Shown here: positions 37,719 to 49,500 of the stretch, piece by piece
Numbering within the stretch: position 1 is the first letter of the stretch
Layout: each line of letters opens with the position of its first letter
Origin: Poecilobothrus nobilitatus
Lineage: Eukaryota > Arthropoda > Insecta > Diptera > Dolichopodidae
Length of the DNA: 64,000 bases
Direction: 5' to 3'
NCBI GenBank assembly: GCA_947095535.1
Contig: OX352773.1
Span: 36,229,398 to 36,293,397 of the forward strand
Position numbers and translations under genes: made by a program
The notes under the pieces: generated by a model
What the model was told of the DNA's origin: nothing
The model's input: the letters and a program-made list of their open reading frames with translations, nothing else
The model's database searches: none

Positions 37719-39568
37719 ATGAAATATTTTGTAAGGATATACAATTAAATTTTATTTAATTTACAAAAAAAAAAAAAGAAGTGTTAAACATAATATATTT
37801 AGAAAAAAAAAATACTAAAAATTTTAAAGTGTAAAAAAAAAAAAAAAATTAATAATATTAATAAAGCTATTTTCTACATGCTTACGATGCTTATACGAGC
37901 TTACATTCAAATTGCATTGGATTAAAAATTGTTTTGTGAATTAAAAATTATTAATTTTGATTTTTTTTTTTTTTTTGTATAATCAAAATGAATAAAAATG
38001 GATTATTTTTCGCCTAAATTTGTATAATTTAAAGTGATTTGAATTAATTATTAATAATGTTCCGGATCGATTGCATTTTATGCATCTGGTCCAACTGGAA
38101 TTATTACTTTTCAATCTACAATTTTAATTTAAACTAAAATAATAAAGCTATATAACGCTGAATCAGTGAAATGTTGTAAATAACCTAAAAAAAAAAGCAA
38201 CCCTACAAGCCTTACAAAATACATACCGAATTTCTTGTTTTTATAGAATATATTAATTTAACTCTGTAGCTGATCATATTCTATTTTAACAGGTTTGATT
38301 CTTATTTCAATTATAACGGAATTTACCTAGGAATTTGACAAATTTAAGTCACGAAATCATTTTTTCTTTTTACTTTACACTTTCATAAAATTTATTGATA
38401 TCGTATCGTAATTCTTTTAAGATTAAGATTCTTTTAAGATTAAGATTCTCTTTTAAGATTATTATCACTGGTATACTGATTTTTGTTAAATTAACTAACA
38501 AAATTTTTTCCAGGACCAAAAAAATTGATCTAGTGGAGATCTGATAGAAAAATTTCCATCTAATTCCAATTTTAAAAATTGAATATAATCTGAAGTACTT
38601 CAGATTCTTGAAAGATTTTACATTCAAACTTTTATTTTTTGAAATTTATTTAAAATTTGATGGGAAATTATGCAAGTACAAATACTATTGCAGTACAATT
38701 GCAGTACCATTGCTCTACCGTTGCAGTAGAAATTTAATCGCAATTAAATCTTTTAGTTTTCTTTATTTTTCTTTTATAAACTGAATACGAAATAAAACTT
38801 ATTTTAATTTGTATACAAAGTTTAATTATTACCTTTCAAAATGAGAATTTTTATTGTAAAAATTTAATTTTTGATTTTGAACATCTTTTAAAAAAAAAAG
38901 TATTGAATCAACTTTTAAAATAATTACTTTCAATCACAAAAACGTAATCGAAAAACTCGTATATTTTTTGTTATAAAAAAAAAAAACACTTTATATATCT
39001 GTTTAAAAAACATTTAGATTTTTTTTTATTAAAATTTATACCTTTTATTTTTCTTTAAAAAAAAAAAAAAAAAACAATTTAGATTGTACTTTTTGCTTTA
39101 TTTGCTGTTGCTGTAACTGCTGCTAGACAACCAGCTGGACGTCAACAACAACAACAATCACGTTATCAACAACCACAAGCACGTCAACAAGCTCGTCCTG
39201 TACAAGCACCAAAACGTGCTCCAGCATCACCTTTATCATCAAGAGTTGCTGCTAGTGTAGCTGCATCAAATGATGATGATGGTGGTATTTTATCAAAATC
39301 ATTTGATTTAAATCCAGACGGTTCATATGGTTGGGAATATGAAACATCAAATGGTATTAGTGCATCTGAAAATGGTGTTGGTGGACAATATGCTAAAGGT
39401 GCAGCTGAATGGACTAGTCCTGAAGGTGAACATATTGTTTTACAATATACTGCTGATGAAAATGGTTATCAACCATCTGGATCACATGTACCACAAATTC
39501 CAGAATATATTGTACGTGCATTAGAATATATCAGAACTCATCCAAATCCTGAATATCAAAACTATTAG
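37719..39568 (+). CDS. RR-1 cuticular protein E with Gln/Arg-rich insert
   Basis: Spliced CDS join(37719..37730, 39083..39568), 165 aa. Exon 1 encodes MKYF and ends at GTAAGG; the intron is 1352 bp, far longer than in B-D, phase 0. Signal peptide at residues 1-18. A 32-residue insertion relative to gene D follows (about residues 17-48), rich in Gln, Arg and Pro with a Q5 run at 25-29. From Arg49 on, the protein is nearly identical to C and D: Ala/Ser spacer, Asp run, RR-1 region 84-141, PEYIVRALEYIRTHP. The C-terminus is extended by three residues relative to C and D and ends NPEYQNY. The extra Tyr and Gln residues could take part in cuticle cross-linking, which is inference. AATAAA at 39652-39657 is a plausible poly(A) signal. 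The unique promoter, leader, intron and N-terminus joined to a shared body suggest gene conversion. Confidence 0.92.
38411..38462. repeat. Three tandem 17 bp units in intron of gene E
   Basis: ATTCTTTTAAGATTAAG occurs twice in perfect tandem (38411-38427, 38428-38444) and once with a small change. The minus-strand 85-codon frame across it is a by-product of the repeat. Confidence 0.75.
38687..38730. repeat. Four tandem 11 bp units in intron of gene E
   Basis: ATTGCAGTACA-like units at 38687, 38698, 38709 and 38720, with one or a few changes each. The period is close to one DNA helical turn. Confidence 0.75.
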
Positions 39569-42500
39569 AAAAAAGTTATAATATATATTAAAATAATTTG
39601 ATATAATCAAAATTTATTTAGGAAATTTTGTGTTATTAAAAAAAATATTAAAATAAAAAAAAAAAAAAATATATATTTAAAACGAAACCAATTATCAATG
39701 TATACAGTATAATTATCAATAGGTAACGCTTATAATTTTTATTACATTTTTTTTTTTTTTTTTTGAAATTTTTAATTAGAAATTTATTGCACTAAAAAAG
39801 CTTCAGAAAAACTACCATTCTAAAACAAAATATATATATAATATTTTAATTATAAAAATAAAAAAAAAATAAAAAAATTAGAAAAATATAAAAAAAAAAA
39901 AAACTTTAAAAAATTTATTTATTATAACACAAAAATCATTTAAAATGTTTTATTTCTTATAAAAAATTATTTATGATGATGTTGAACTAGTTAACTATAC
40001 ATACATAATACACCTGATGGATTAATCTAATAGATAAATAATTAAACATTGTTTAGATTTACAAAATATTTTATGTTTAATTTAAAAAAAAAAAAAACAG
40101 AAAAAATGAATAATTATTTGCTGAAAAGAATGCTAAAAAAAAATAAAAAACGGAAATAAATATAATAATGAAAGAAACTGTACAAGAAATGCAAAGGTCG
40201 CTAAAAAAAACAATGATTGATGGACAAATTCACATACTGAATTATAAAAGACAATTTAAAAAAATATCACTATATATATCACTTCAACAAATAAACAAAA
40301 AAACAAAAAATATTTAACTTTATAAAACAGGAAATACATTTTTGTTTTTTTTTGTATCTTCTATAACCAAATTAAATATTTGGAATTCTCATTCATAAAA
40401 AAAGAACACTAAGACTCTTAATTTCTTATTTAAATTTTGTTTTTTTCTTTTTAAACCATAAAAAGAAATTAAAAATTTGGTCGCATATGTTACCTAATTA
40501 TAACAAAATGTTTGATATTTTATGCAATCAATTTTATTTATGGTAGTAATGGTAAAAATCTGCAAAAGTCTAAAATTTTTGTTAATGAATTTTAAAACAT
40601 AAGATAAAATGATGAGGTATGTTTTTTCGGTTCAATATCTTGGGTGTTCTCAGGTCAAAATCATAGAATTTCTAGAAAAATATGGAACTTAAATGAGAAA
40701 ATTTCTTAGATTTTAATAGATTTTGATAAGTTTTAAATATGCAATCAACTTAAGATTTTTAATTAAATTGAAAAATAAGAAGGCTACGACAGATCAAATA
40801 CATAAAACTGAGCTTGAAATCTGAAACGAAACTTACAAATTTAAGTGGAGTATTAAACATTTGTCCCTATATTGTGAGTAAGAATTGAACATATTACGAA
40901 TGAATACTCATCAATCAATCCAAACGCAATTAATTTTAGAAAGATTAAAAAATTGTTTGTATACATTTTTGATTTTTACTTCAGAAAAACTTATTTCTTT
41001 TCAACTTCTGCTCTGTTTCTGTTTGCAAAAAGCTGTGTCTACTAGGCCTATTAAGAAATTAAATTAAAAATGATTTTTAGTTTGTTCACTTTTTATATAA
41101 AATCATGAAAACAAAAACTTAAAAGTTTTTTAAGATTTTCTATATTGAATTCTTTATAAATTTAATGAGATGTTATTAAGTCTATTAAGCTCCCTTATTA
41201 CCCCCTCTTCGTATGTTATCTCTAACTATTTTTTACTACAAACTATTTTTATTCCAAAGTATTTTTTAAATTTTTGTTTACAAAAATTTTTTTTTTCAAA
41301 TTCTTTTCAAACTTTTTTTTCCCAACAACCAGACCTGTTTTATTTATGTCTTATATATGTACATATATACCTATTTCCTTATGTTCTAATGTTCTAATGA
41401 TCTAATTTGATTAATAATACTTACAAATAAAAAAAAAAAATTTTACTATTAATTTAATTGAACAAGTCAATAAAAGAGGATATCTAGTTAAAATAAATCA
41501 TTAATTCAAAATAAAGGTGTTTGTCCATATTAAAAATAAAATTTATTACTCTTCATAAATCATTTATATATATATATTAAAATTACCTGTTTTTGTTCTT
41601 ATCGAAATATTATATACGCGCTCATTTATGATCACGATTCAGTAACTAAAGATTTGAATAACCAAAATTGTTAAATACTTAAATTAAAATCCTAATAAAA
41701 TTGTTTTAATTATTATTTTTTTTTTGTTTTATTAAAATTAATCACTCAAAAGTCATAAAAAAAAAAATTAAATAAGCCAAAATTAAAAGGATGCTTTAAG
41801 ATTATTCATTAAACCATCAAAGTTTTTCAATTAAGTTGCTTTAGATGTTTTTTTTTTTTTAAACCTAATCATTGAAACGGACCACCTAATGAGAATGATA
41901 TATTTTGCAAAAATAGAAAGAGTAGAACAGACGAATATTTATAAAAAGGGTTGTCAAATAGAGACTATGCAACACAATATCAATAAAATAAAATGAAAAA
42001 TGTCTGGTATGGAACTTTATAGGATATAGGAGGCACTAAATGTAACAGTATTTAGCTATTATTAAATTCTTTGAGAAGAATAATTTAACTAATTAATTTA
42101 TTTTCTTTTTTTTTTTGAATCACTAAGCCTAGGGACACCTTTTCTAAATTAAAATTTATGTTTTTTGAAATTTGAATTAATTTTAAAACAAAAGAGATTT
42201 TACATCTCTAATACAGCTAAGAAATTGTGTTAAATTATATTTATTATAGCAATTTTACATTAAAAATAATTTTAATTATGGTTCTTTTATAAATTATAAT
42301 ACCCATTTGATCAAAATAAATCCAAATTTACTTAAAGATACAAAACAAATAACTTAGAAGAGAAACTGGAACTGAAATAAATTTTCTTTTTATACAAATT
42401 TTGCATAAATTTAGGCGAGAAAAAATTTTTAAAATCCTATTAATGTTACATCAGATAAAATATACCTACGTTGAGTAAATACAAAATTAAGTTTTTAGTG

Positions 42501-42859
42501 TTTAATGAAATTTGTATTTATGTTTATTCTAAAGCATATTCAAACAAATAAAAGAAAAAAAAATTAAGATGTTTTGTACAGTTTAAAAGTTTAAACCAAA
42601 AAACTAAATTGCATTATCATGTAAAATGATTTTTTTTTTGTTTATTTTTTGTTTTGAACAAATAACTCTTTTTTATTCATTTGGAGTTTGTTTAGTTTTT
42701 TTTTTTATTATTAAATACTATATCAACCATATCCATCAAAACTTTGAATTTTTTCTTTCTTCAGAAAATATATATAGAAAATAAGAAAATAAAAACAGTT
42801 TTTTTTTAAAATTGATAAATTGTTTTTAATTTTGATCTAAATATAAAAACTTATTTATT
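39569..42859. other. Non-coding region between gene E and the pseudogene
   Basis: AT-rich with several long A/T runs. The 60- and 75-codon plus-strand frames at 40885-41067 and 41170-41397 show no domain. Nothing further supportable was seen. Confidence 0.5.
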
Positions 42860-43275
42860 TTCGTTGGATGAATTCTAATCCATTCTAATGCTGCTCGTAC
42901 AATATATTATTCTAGAATTCTGTGGTACATGTAATCCAGATAATTGATAACGATTTTCATCAGTATAGTTTGACAGTATAGTAAAAAAATGTGTTCACCC
43001 TAGTCCATCCAACTGCACTTTTAATATATTGGCCACCAACATAATTTTTTTCAGATGAAGTGATAAATTTGGAAGTTTTACATATTTCCAGCTACATATA
43101 TACATATATGTACTATTTTCATTTAAATAAAATGATTTTGTTAAAATGTCATCATAACTTTCTCAAATTGACTAATTATCAATTATGGTGGATGTGAAAC
43201 AACAATAATATTATGTACTATAGCATATATATGTACATAGATAGTTTAATCTTTTTAACAGCTACTCTTTTTGAT
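42860..43275 (-). pseudogene. Decayed RR-1 cuticle pseudogene
   Basis: On the minus strand the order of motifs follows genes C-E. A remnant of the DGGILSKSFDL segment lies near 43170-43115, WKY for WEY near 43090, SSEKN then GGQYIKSAVGWT at about 43060-43005, then YTDENRYQLSGLHVPQ-like remnants across shifted frames, and finally ALEWIRIHP at about 42900-42868. Several indels shift the frame, TGATGA occurs where the ADENG codons should be, and most of the SPEGEHIVLQ segment is missing or garbled. A TA-rich insertion interrupts the segment before WKY. No MKF exon or TATA/initiator pair could be found upstream. It is in the opposite orientation to gene E, 3.3 kb away. Sequence from 43175 to 43275 (CAGCTACTC) may be remnant of the Ala/Ser spacer but is doubtful. 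Confidence 0.85.
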
Positions 43276-46097
43276 TTCAATTTTAAACCTTTTTGATTTG
43301 GTTTTAATTTAATTGGTTTTTCTATAGTCATTTTAGCCATATGAATAGTATATAAAAAATAAAAATTCTTAGAATTGAAAAAACAAATTTACTAATTTGT
43401 AATCTATAATTTACACATATTCCTATGACTTTTTAATTTGTTTTATAAATTTTTGTACACAATAATGATTTCGGATATTTGCCTTCTCTTTTTTGTGTTC
43501 TTCTGTAGACGTTCTTCCATTACTTCTGATATTTTTCTTGGTTTGTTTTCTTCTAATTTTTTCGGAAAACATTTTCGATTTTTCTTATGTAAGAAATGGT
43601 ATATAATAATAATTGATCCTCGGCTTTCTTTTCTGAAAGATTTTCAGCTTGTATATAATTGGTTATTTGAAGAATATCGATTCCGATTGAAGATTTTTCC
43701 GATACCATGTAGTATGTTAGATAACTATCACACAAAAGTAAAATATATGCATATGTATATATGGAGAAATATTCTATAATGAACCGAAAGTTATTAAATA
43801 ATGTTAATTTTAAGTGTTGTAAAACAAATGTTAATTTTATAAGGACGTACTTACTATTTGTAATCTTAATTTCATATGCTTTTTTTTTTTTTAATAAATT
43901 TATTGGAATATCTAAAAAAAAACTAATTAATATGGTTAGAAGAATTTTTTGTCCGACACTATATTCAGGGGCATTCGTAGGTAGTAATAATTACAATATA
44001 TATATATTACAATATATATATAATCGTTGAACTGTAGTTGACATATAAGCACTTTTTAATTTATACTTTGAATTAGCAATTTATCATAAATAACAAATAA
44101 AATGAAATTTTAACCCATTTACTTAACCATTAAAAAAGCTTGAAACAAAAATTAACACTTTTGTTTTGTACACCAATTTAACATATACATATAATCTAAT
44201 CTACATATATGTATCTATACACATATAAAATCTACAATAAATCATTTTTAATTTTAAAATAATTATTAATTAATAAAATAATTTAAATTATAAATTTAAA
44301 AAAATATATATACGATTCAATTCAATTTTTGTTACGTTGAATTTCGTTATGATTTTATTTTTTGTTTTTTGTAATATCCTTCCTAAGCGTATAAGAGAAT
44401 CAAGAAAACCAATCTATGAATTTAAAAAAAAAATCAAAATAGTAATTGATCAAGTAATTACATCTTATATACCTACTTTGTTTTTAAATATAGTTTTTTT
44501 TTTTTTTTTTTAAAGATTGTGATATTTAAAAAAAAAAAACAAAAAAATACCGAACAAATTTAAAATTTGAAATACGAAAACATGGAAATCTTCAAAGTGT
44601 AAATGATCCTCAAACATAAATTTATTAAATAAATAAACATATATTTTTATAACAAAATTTCGAATATAGAAAGAAGTTCTAGAATCCGAAATTTAAATAA
44701 AATAAAAGTTCGAGAAACAATGATTAAAACAAACAGACATTTTTATTGTTAAAAATTTGTAGATGAGTAAAATCATGTAAAATATAACAAGAACTACAAA
44801 ATATGTACGTTAATTTTCGAAAGTGTATAATATTATATGTATACATATGTGATTTTCGAAAACTGCTGAAAAAATGAGATAAATTTCATTTTTCTTTTAT
44901 GCTATACTCAAAATTTGAGTAAAATATATCATAATATCAGATATGTTTATAACAATTTCGTTAATATTATGATTTGAATACAATAATTTTTCTTAAGCAT
45001 TGTAATTTGTAAAGTAAAGATCAGGTGAGTCTTAGCAACATTTGTGTATGTTGCGTTCTTTAGAATTTGTTGGGGCGTTTTACACTTACTGTACTTTTTT
45101 TTTGTCTAATGTATTTTGTTCTGATAACAGATCTTCTTTTACGCTTAATTGCACTACAGCAGTATTCTTTGCTTGGAAATCTTTTAAATACTGTATTAAT
45201 TTGATTCAAAATATTTTTACTTAATTTTCTAAATTTGAATGGAAATAGCCAATACCAAAATAAAATTTATATTAGGTCGCTTCACGAGAAGAATAATTTC
45301 CCTTAAGATAATTACAATCACGCCTGAAAAAGAAAGGCTGTGTAATTTCCTTGTCACATTTATGTGGTAAAGGAATAACCTAAAAAAAAACTAAAACGCA
45401 AAAAATTTATTTAAATTTAGTAGTTATGTTAAGTAAAACTACATTAATTGATATTTTAATTGAAAATGCTGTACATATTTGAAATGAAATGTTTCGACTC
45501 TTCAGGTTAGTATTGTGAAATTTTGTTTATAAAAATACAAAACCGATTACTTAGGTCTTGATATGTATTTATAATTAAAAAATTATTAAACAATAATTTT
45601 TATTTTATTTATTTATTTACTCTTGTTTTTAATTTTTTTACAAAGAAAAGAATATTTAATTTCATCTGTTTTGTTTTTGTAGTTTTTAATTTTTTAATTC
45701 TCTAATTCGAGGCTCGTTTGATTGTTTGGAGTTTTTAATTGTAAGTGAGTTACATAGAGTACAGCAATTGAGCAAAAATTCTGAAAAGAAAATAAAATTG
45801 TAGAAATGAAACATGAACGAAGCTGATAATAATTACTTGGTTCTTGAAATGAAAAGATCAATATTTTCCGTATTTTCCTGTGAAATATAATATTAACAAA
45901 AATAATATTAAAAATCAGAAGAATTTAGAGTCTCGATTTTTTTAAAAATATTATTTCTTTTATCTGCCACAACGTCGCTGACATCAAAAAAGAAGAACAT
46001 TACCTAATTTTAGAATATTACCTATCCCTGTTATTTTTGTTAGGATTTTAGATTTTGTTTTTGTAATGTAAAATAAAAAATGACAACTAAGAATAAT
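43276..46097. other. Non-coding region upstream of Rif1
   Basis: No gene is called. A Lys-rich minus-strand stretch at 43440-43750 is open in two overlapping frames (60 codons and about 66 codons). A SINE-like fragment lies at 45285-45385. Missing upstream Rif1 exons could lie in the last part of this region, but none was identified. Confidence 0.45.
45285..45385 (+). repeat. SINE-like element family 2, truncated plus-strand copy
   Basis: Contains AAAGGCTGTGTAATTTCC and CACATTTATGTGG, matching the body of the minus-strand copy at 32965-33062. The tRNA-like head of that copy is not visible here. Confidence 0.6.
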
Positions 46098-46129
46098 TTT
46101 CGCGCTCAAAGTATTTATGGCGCTTTTTG
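46098..46129. promoter_or_regulatory. E2F-like motifs upstream of Rif1
   Basis: TTTCGCGC (46098-46105) matches the E2F consensus TTTSSCGC, and TGGCGCTTTTT follows at about 46119-46129 as a partial second site in inverse orientation. Such CG-containing octamers are rare in this AT-rich DNA. They sit about 450-480 bp upstream of the Rif1 start codon, which would suit S-phase expression. Motif evidence only. Confidence 0.4.
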
Positions 46130-46574
46130 TTAAATAGCATAGTATTGCTAAGATAAAATATTTTTTAATATATTTAATTTAATATTTGTTAGTAAATTGA
46201 ACAACTATAATTTAAATTATCGTCATCAATAAAAGTATTAAATAATTTTAATAAATTCTTATTACGGATTATATTGACAGTAACAAAAATAAATTTTTAT
46301 TAAGGGTAACGTAGGTACCAAATTTTCTTTTCGATAAAAGTGTGATTGGGAAATCATATTAATATTAATGAGGTAATTAATATTGAATTAACGTTATTAG
46401 TTCATTAATGTATATATGAATGTAACACACTTATCAATTACCTTTAAATAATTTAAGGTTATAAAAAAGAATTTAGGGCATTACGAAGAACAGGAAAGTT
46501 TAAAGGCCTTGTGTTGACATATTTTAATTATATACACCAAGTTGAAGAACTAGGTGAGACAGTTTTAAGAAATA

Positions 46575-49500
46575 ATGGTTTGGTTACCAAAGGAATATCA
46601 GGATCTTTATGAAACATCTAAGGATGTTGTAAGACTGAAACAAAGACATTTGTTAAAAGATGTAAGTTATGATTCGTGCATTAAATTATTAAAAAGAATT
46701 AAGAATTCTTGAAATGGATTTCAAAGTTTAACAAAAAATCACAGATTCATAAAAAGATTAAAAATTCAATTTCAATAAAAGTTTTGAAATATACAACGTA
46801 ATTGCTAACTAATATTTCTTATCAGTTTTGTAATAGTTAAATATTTGTATATGTGTGTATTACAAGATTTTTATTAATTTATTGAAAAGCTTAACTTAGA
46901 AATAATTAAGATGAAATAAAATAATGGTCTTGAATTTTATATTATTTGTAAAACAAATTTTATTTATTTTGTGATTAGGTCTTAGAACGTTTAAAATATA
47001 TATCATTACCACAAGAGACTGTTATTACAACATTAACAAATGATCAAGTAAGATTTTTCTTTGGAGATATTCTATCATTAGTTATTGATAATGATTCAAC
47101 TATACAAGCTGAAGCTATTAAAGCTATAGAACATTTTTTATCTAATTTAAAACCAACATCATATCAAAATAATCCTGAATGGCAAATTTTACGCGATCGT
47201 ATTGTTGAAGATTATACAAAATATATTAGTAAAGTTCGTGATTCATCAAATAATGCAAATTGGTATAAAATATGGTGTCTTTTAATACATGTTTTAGATC
47301 AAGATATTATCCGAAGTGTTCTTATTATAAATAAATTTTTAGCCATAGTTGAGCAAAGTTTTAAATCACCTGACTTAGAAGTCAGGGCTCAAGCATTTGT
47401 TTGCTGGAAAACTTTAGTTGAAATTTTTTTTAAATATAATGAATTAATACCTGCTAAACGTGTTAAATTGGTTAGTATACCATTTCGTTCATCACAAGCC
47501 AAAAATTTATTTGGGGCTGAGAAAAAATTGGAAGCATATTGGTATTTTTTGGTTAAATTAAGTGAAAGTCCAGTAAATAATGGTGATAAAAATATTAGAA
47601 ATAGCTTAGAATTACATCATGACTTAGTATTTGGATCATTTTTACAATTTTGTTTTGGAAGTTCAGTAAAAGGTGGAGTATCAACATTAAAACAATTTCC
47701 AAGAATGAAAGAAATGACTGTTTTTGTTTTAATATCAATGTTAAATCCAAATAATAAAGAAATTGATGTACAATTACAAAATTATAATTTGGAAAAACCA
47801 AAAGAGGCTATAATTTCAGAAATTATAATGAAGAGCAACTGGAAATCCATAATTCGATCTTGTTTTGAGGCATCCTTAATAATTGGTAAGCTTATTTTTA
47901 ATGATATTTTTAATACTAATGTAATTTAATAAATAATAAACATCTGTTAAATTAAAGTTGAACAATGTACCGCACGTAAGAAGCTTTTAGAATTACTTTG
48001 GCGTGGTTTAATTCATCAGGTTATACAATCAAAAAATTCTGAAATTTATAAAGAAATTTGTATAATTATCAAACAATTAATTCAAACTGATAAAGAAAAT
48101 CCTGAATTCTTAATAAAAGAAAATATACAACAAATTGTACAAATATTTGGTTCGCATTATAAATATTTATACGAAATAAACAGCAACACTGCAAATTATG
48201 TACAAATTTTTGAAATAATTACTTCTTTAACTGATATTTTAATTTTAAGTGATGATCAATATTTTTCTTCAGAAATTTATGAAACAATTGCAAAAAATAT
48301 ATATGATTTAGAAAAATATAATAGTTTAACCAAATTTTGGGAATTACAAAAAGATTTAATTGAATATATACTTACAACAGACCAATTAAATGATTTTACA
48401 AATTTTTCTATAAAAATTTCAATTTGGAAAACTTTATCAATGGTATTACGAAATTATATGGATTCTAAATTATTTGAATTTAGATTACAAAGTAAATCTG
48501 AAGTTGTTAATAAATGGATTATTTGGCCAATTAAAAAATGTGGATGGTTAGAAGAATCAAAGGTTCCAACAGCACATAAATATCTCGATAATTCATTTTT
48601 CACAATATGGAAACGATTAATGCATTCAAGTTCTAATGCAGAAGGAAAAAGTAACTTTGTTAATTTAATGATTCCTTCAATTAAAATGCTTTGTGACAAA
48701 AGAGAAAAAATTCTTAATTTTGATGATATTATTGCTTGCTATATTGATTGTATGGATAAAGCGTTTGGTTAGTGTACATTAATTTTTTTTGTAATACGTA
48801 GTTCCTTAATGATTTGTTTTTTGTTTTTTTTTAGATAAAACTTCAAAACCATCGGAGTCATTAGATCTCATTAAATTAATTCTGTCCAAAACACCATCAA
48901 GGAATACAAGTTATAATAAAACTGTTGAAAAATTTTCAAATTATATTTGTAGTCTTAATGACACTCAAATTTGTCTGATATTTGAGGAATTAAAATCATT
49001 AACAACAACTCTAGTACAAGCTGATAAACAAAAACATATTACTAAGAATTGTTTTGAAATATATAAAAAATCTATTACGGATTTCTTGAAAAGAGAGCCA
49101 CTAGATAAAAAATTCTTAAAAGAATTTCGTAATGCATTAAAATCGGATGAATTTGTAATAATTCCATCTGTTTGGGCTTTGAACCCAGAACGTTTAACAG
49201 AACACCAAAAAGAAAAAATGAAAGAGAAGAAAGATCATATTCCTGCTCTCTATAATGATATGATGAACAATGACTCTCATTCACAGGATTCTGCTTCTAT
49301 AAAACCATGGACTCCTAATAAAATTGTTATTCATAGAGGTAAAGAACAATTAATTATTAGTAGTCCAAAAACCACCGTAGAACAAAATGTGGCTGCAAAT
49401 GAGAAAATTTCTGAAACATCAGTTGGAAATAAAAGTCCATTTAAGAAACCGAAAGAATCGCCTATTCAAAAAAGTCCACAAAAGAAGCAGAAAACTCCAA

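Noticed and set aside
45042..45224. 60-codon plus-strand frame upstream of Rif1 as a missing Rif1 exon
   Set aside because: No similarity to the HEAT-like N-terminus of RIF1 that I can see, and no suitable splice donor was noticed.
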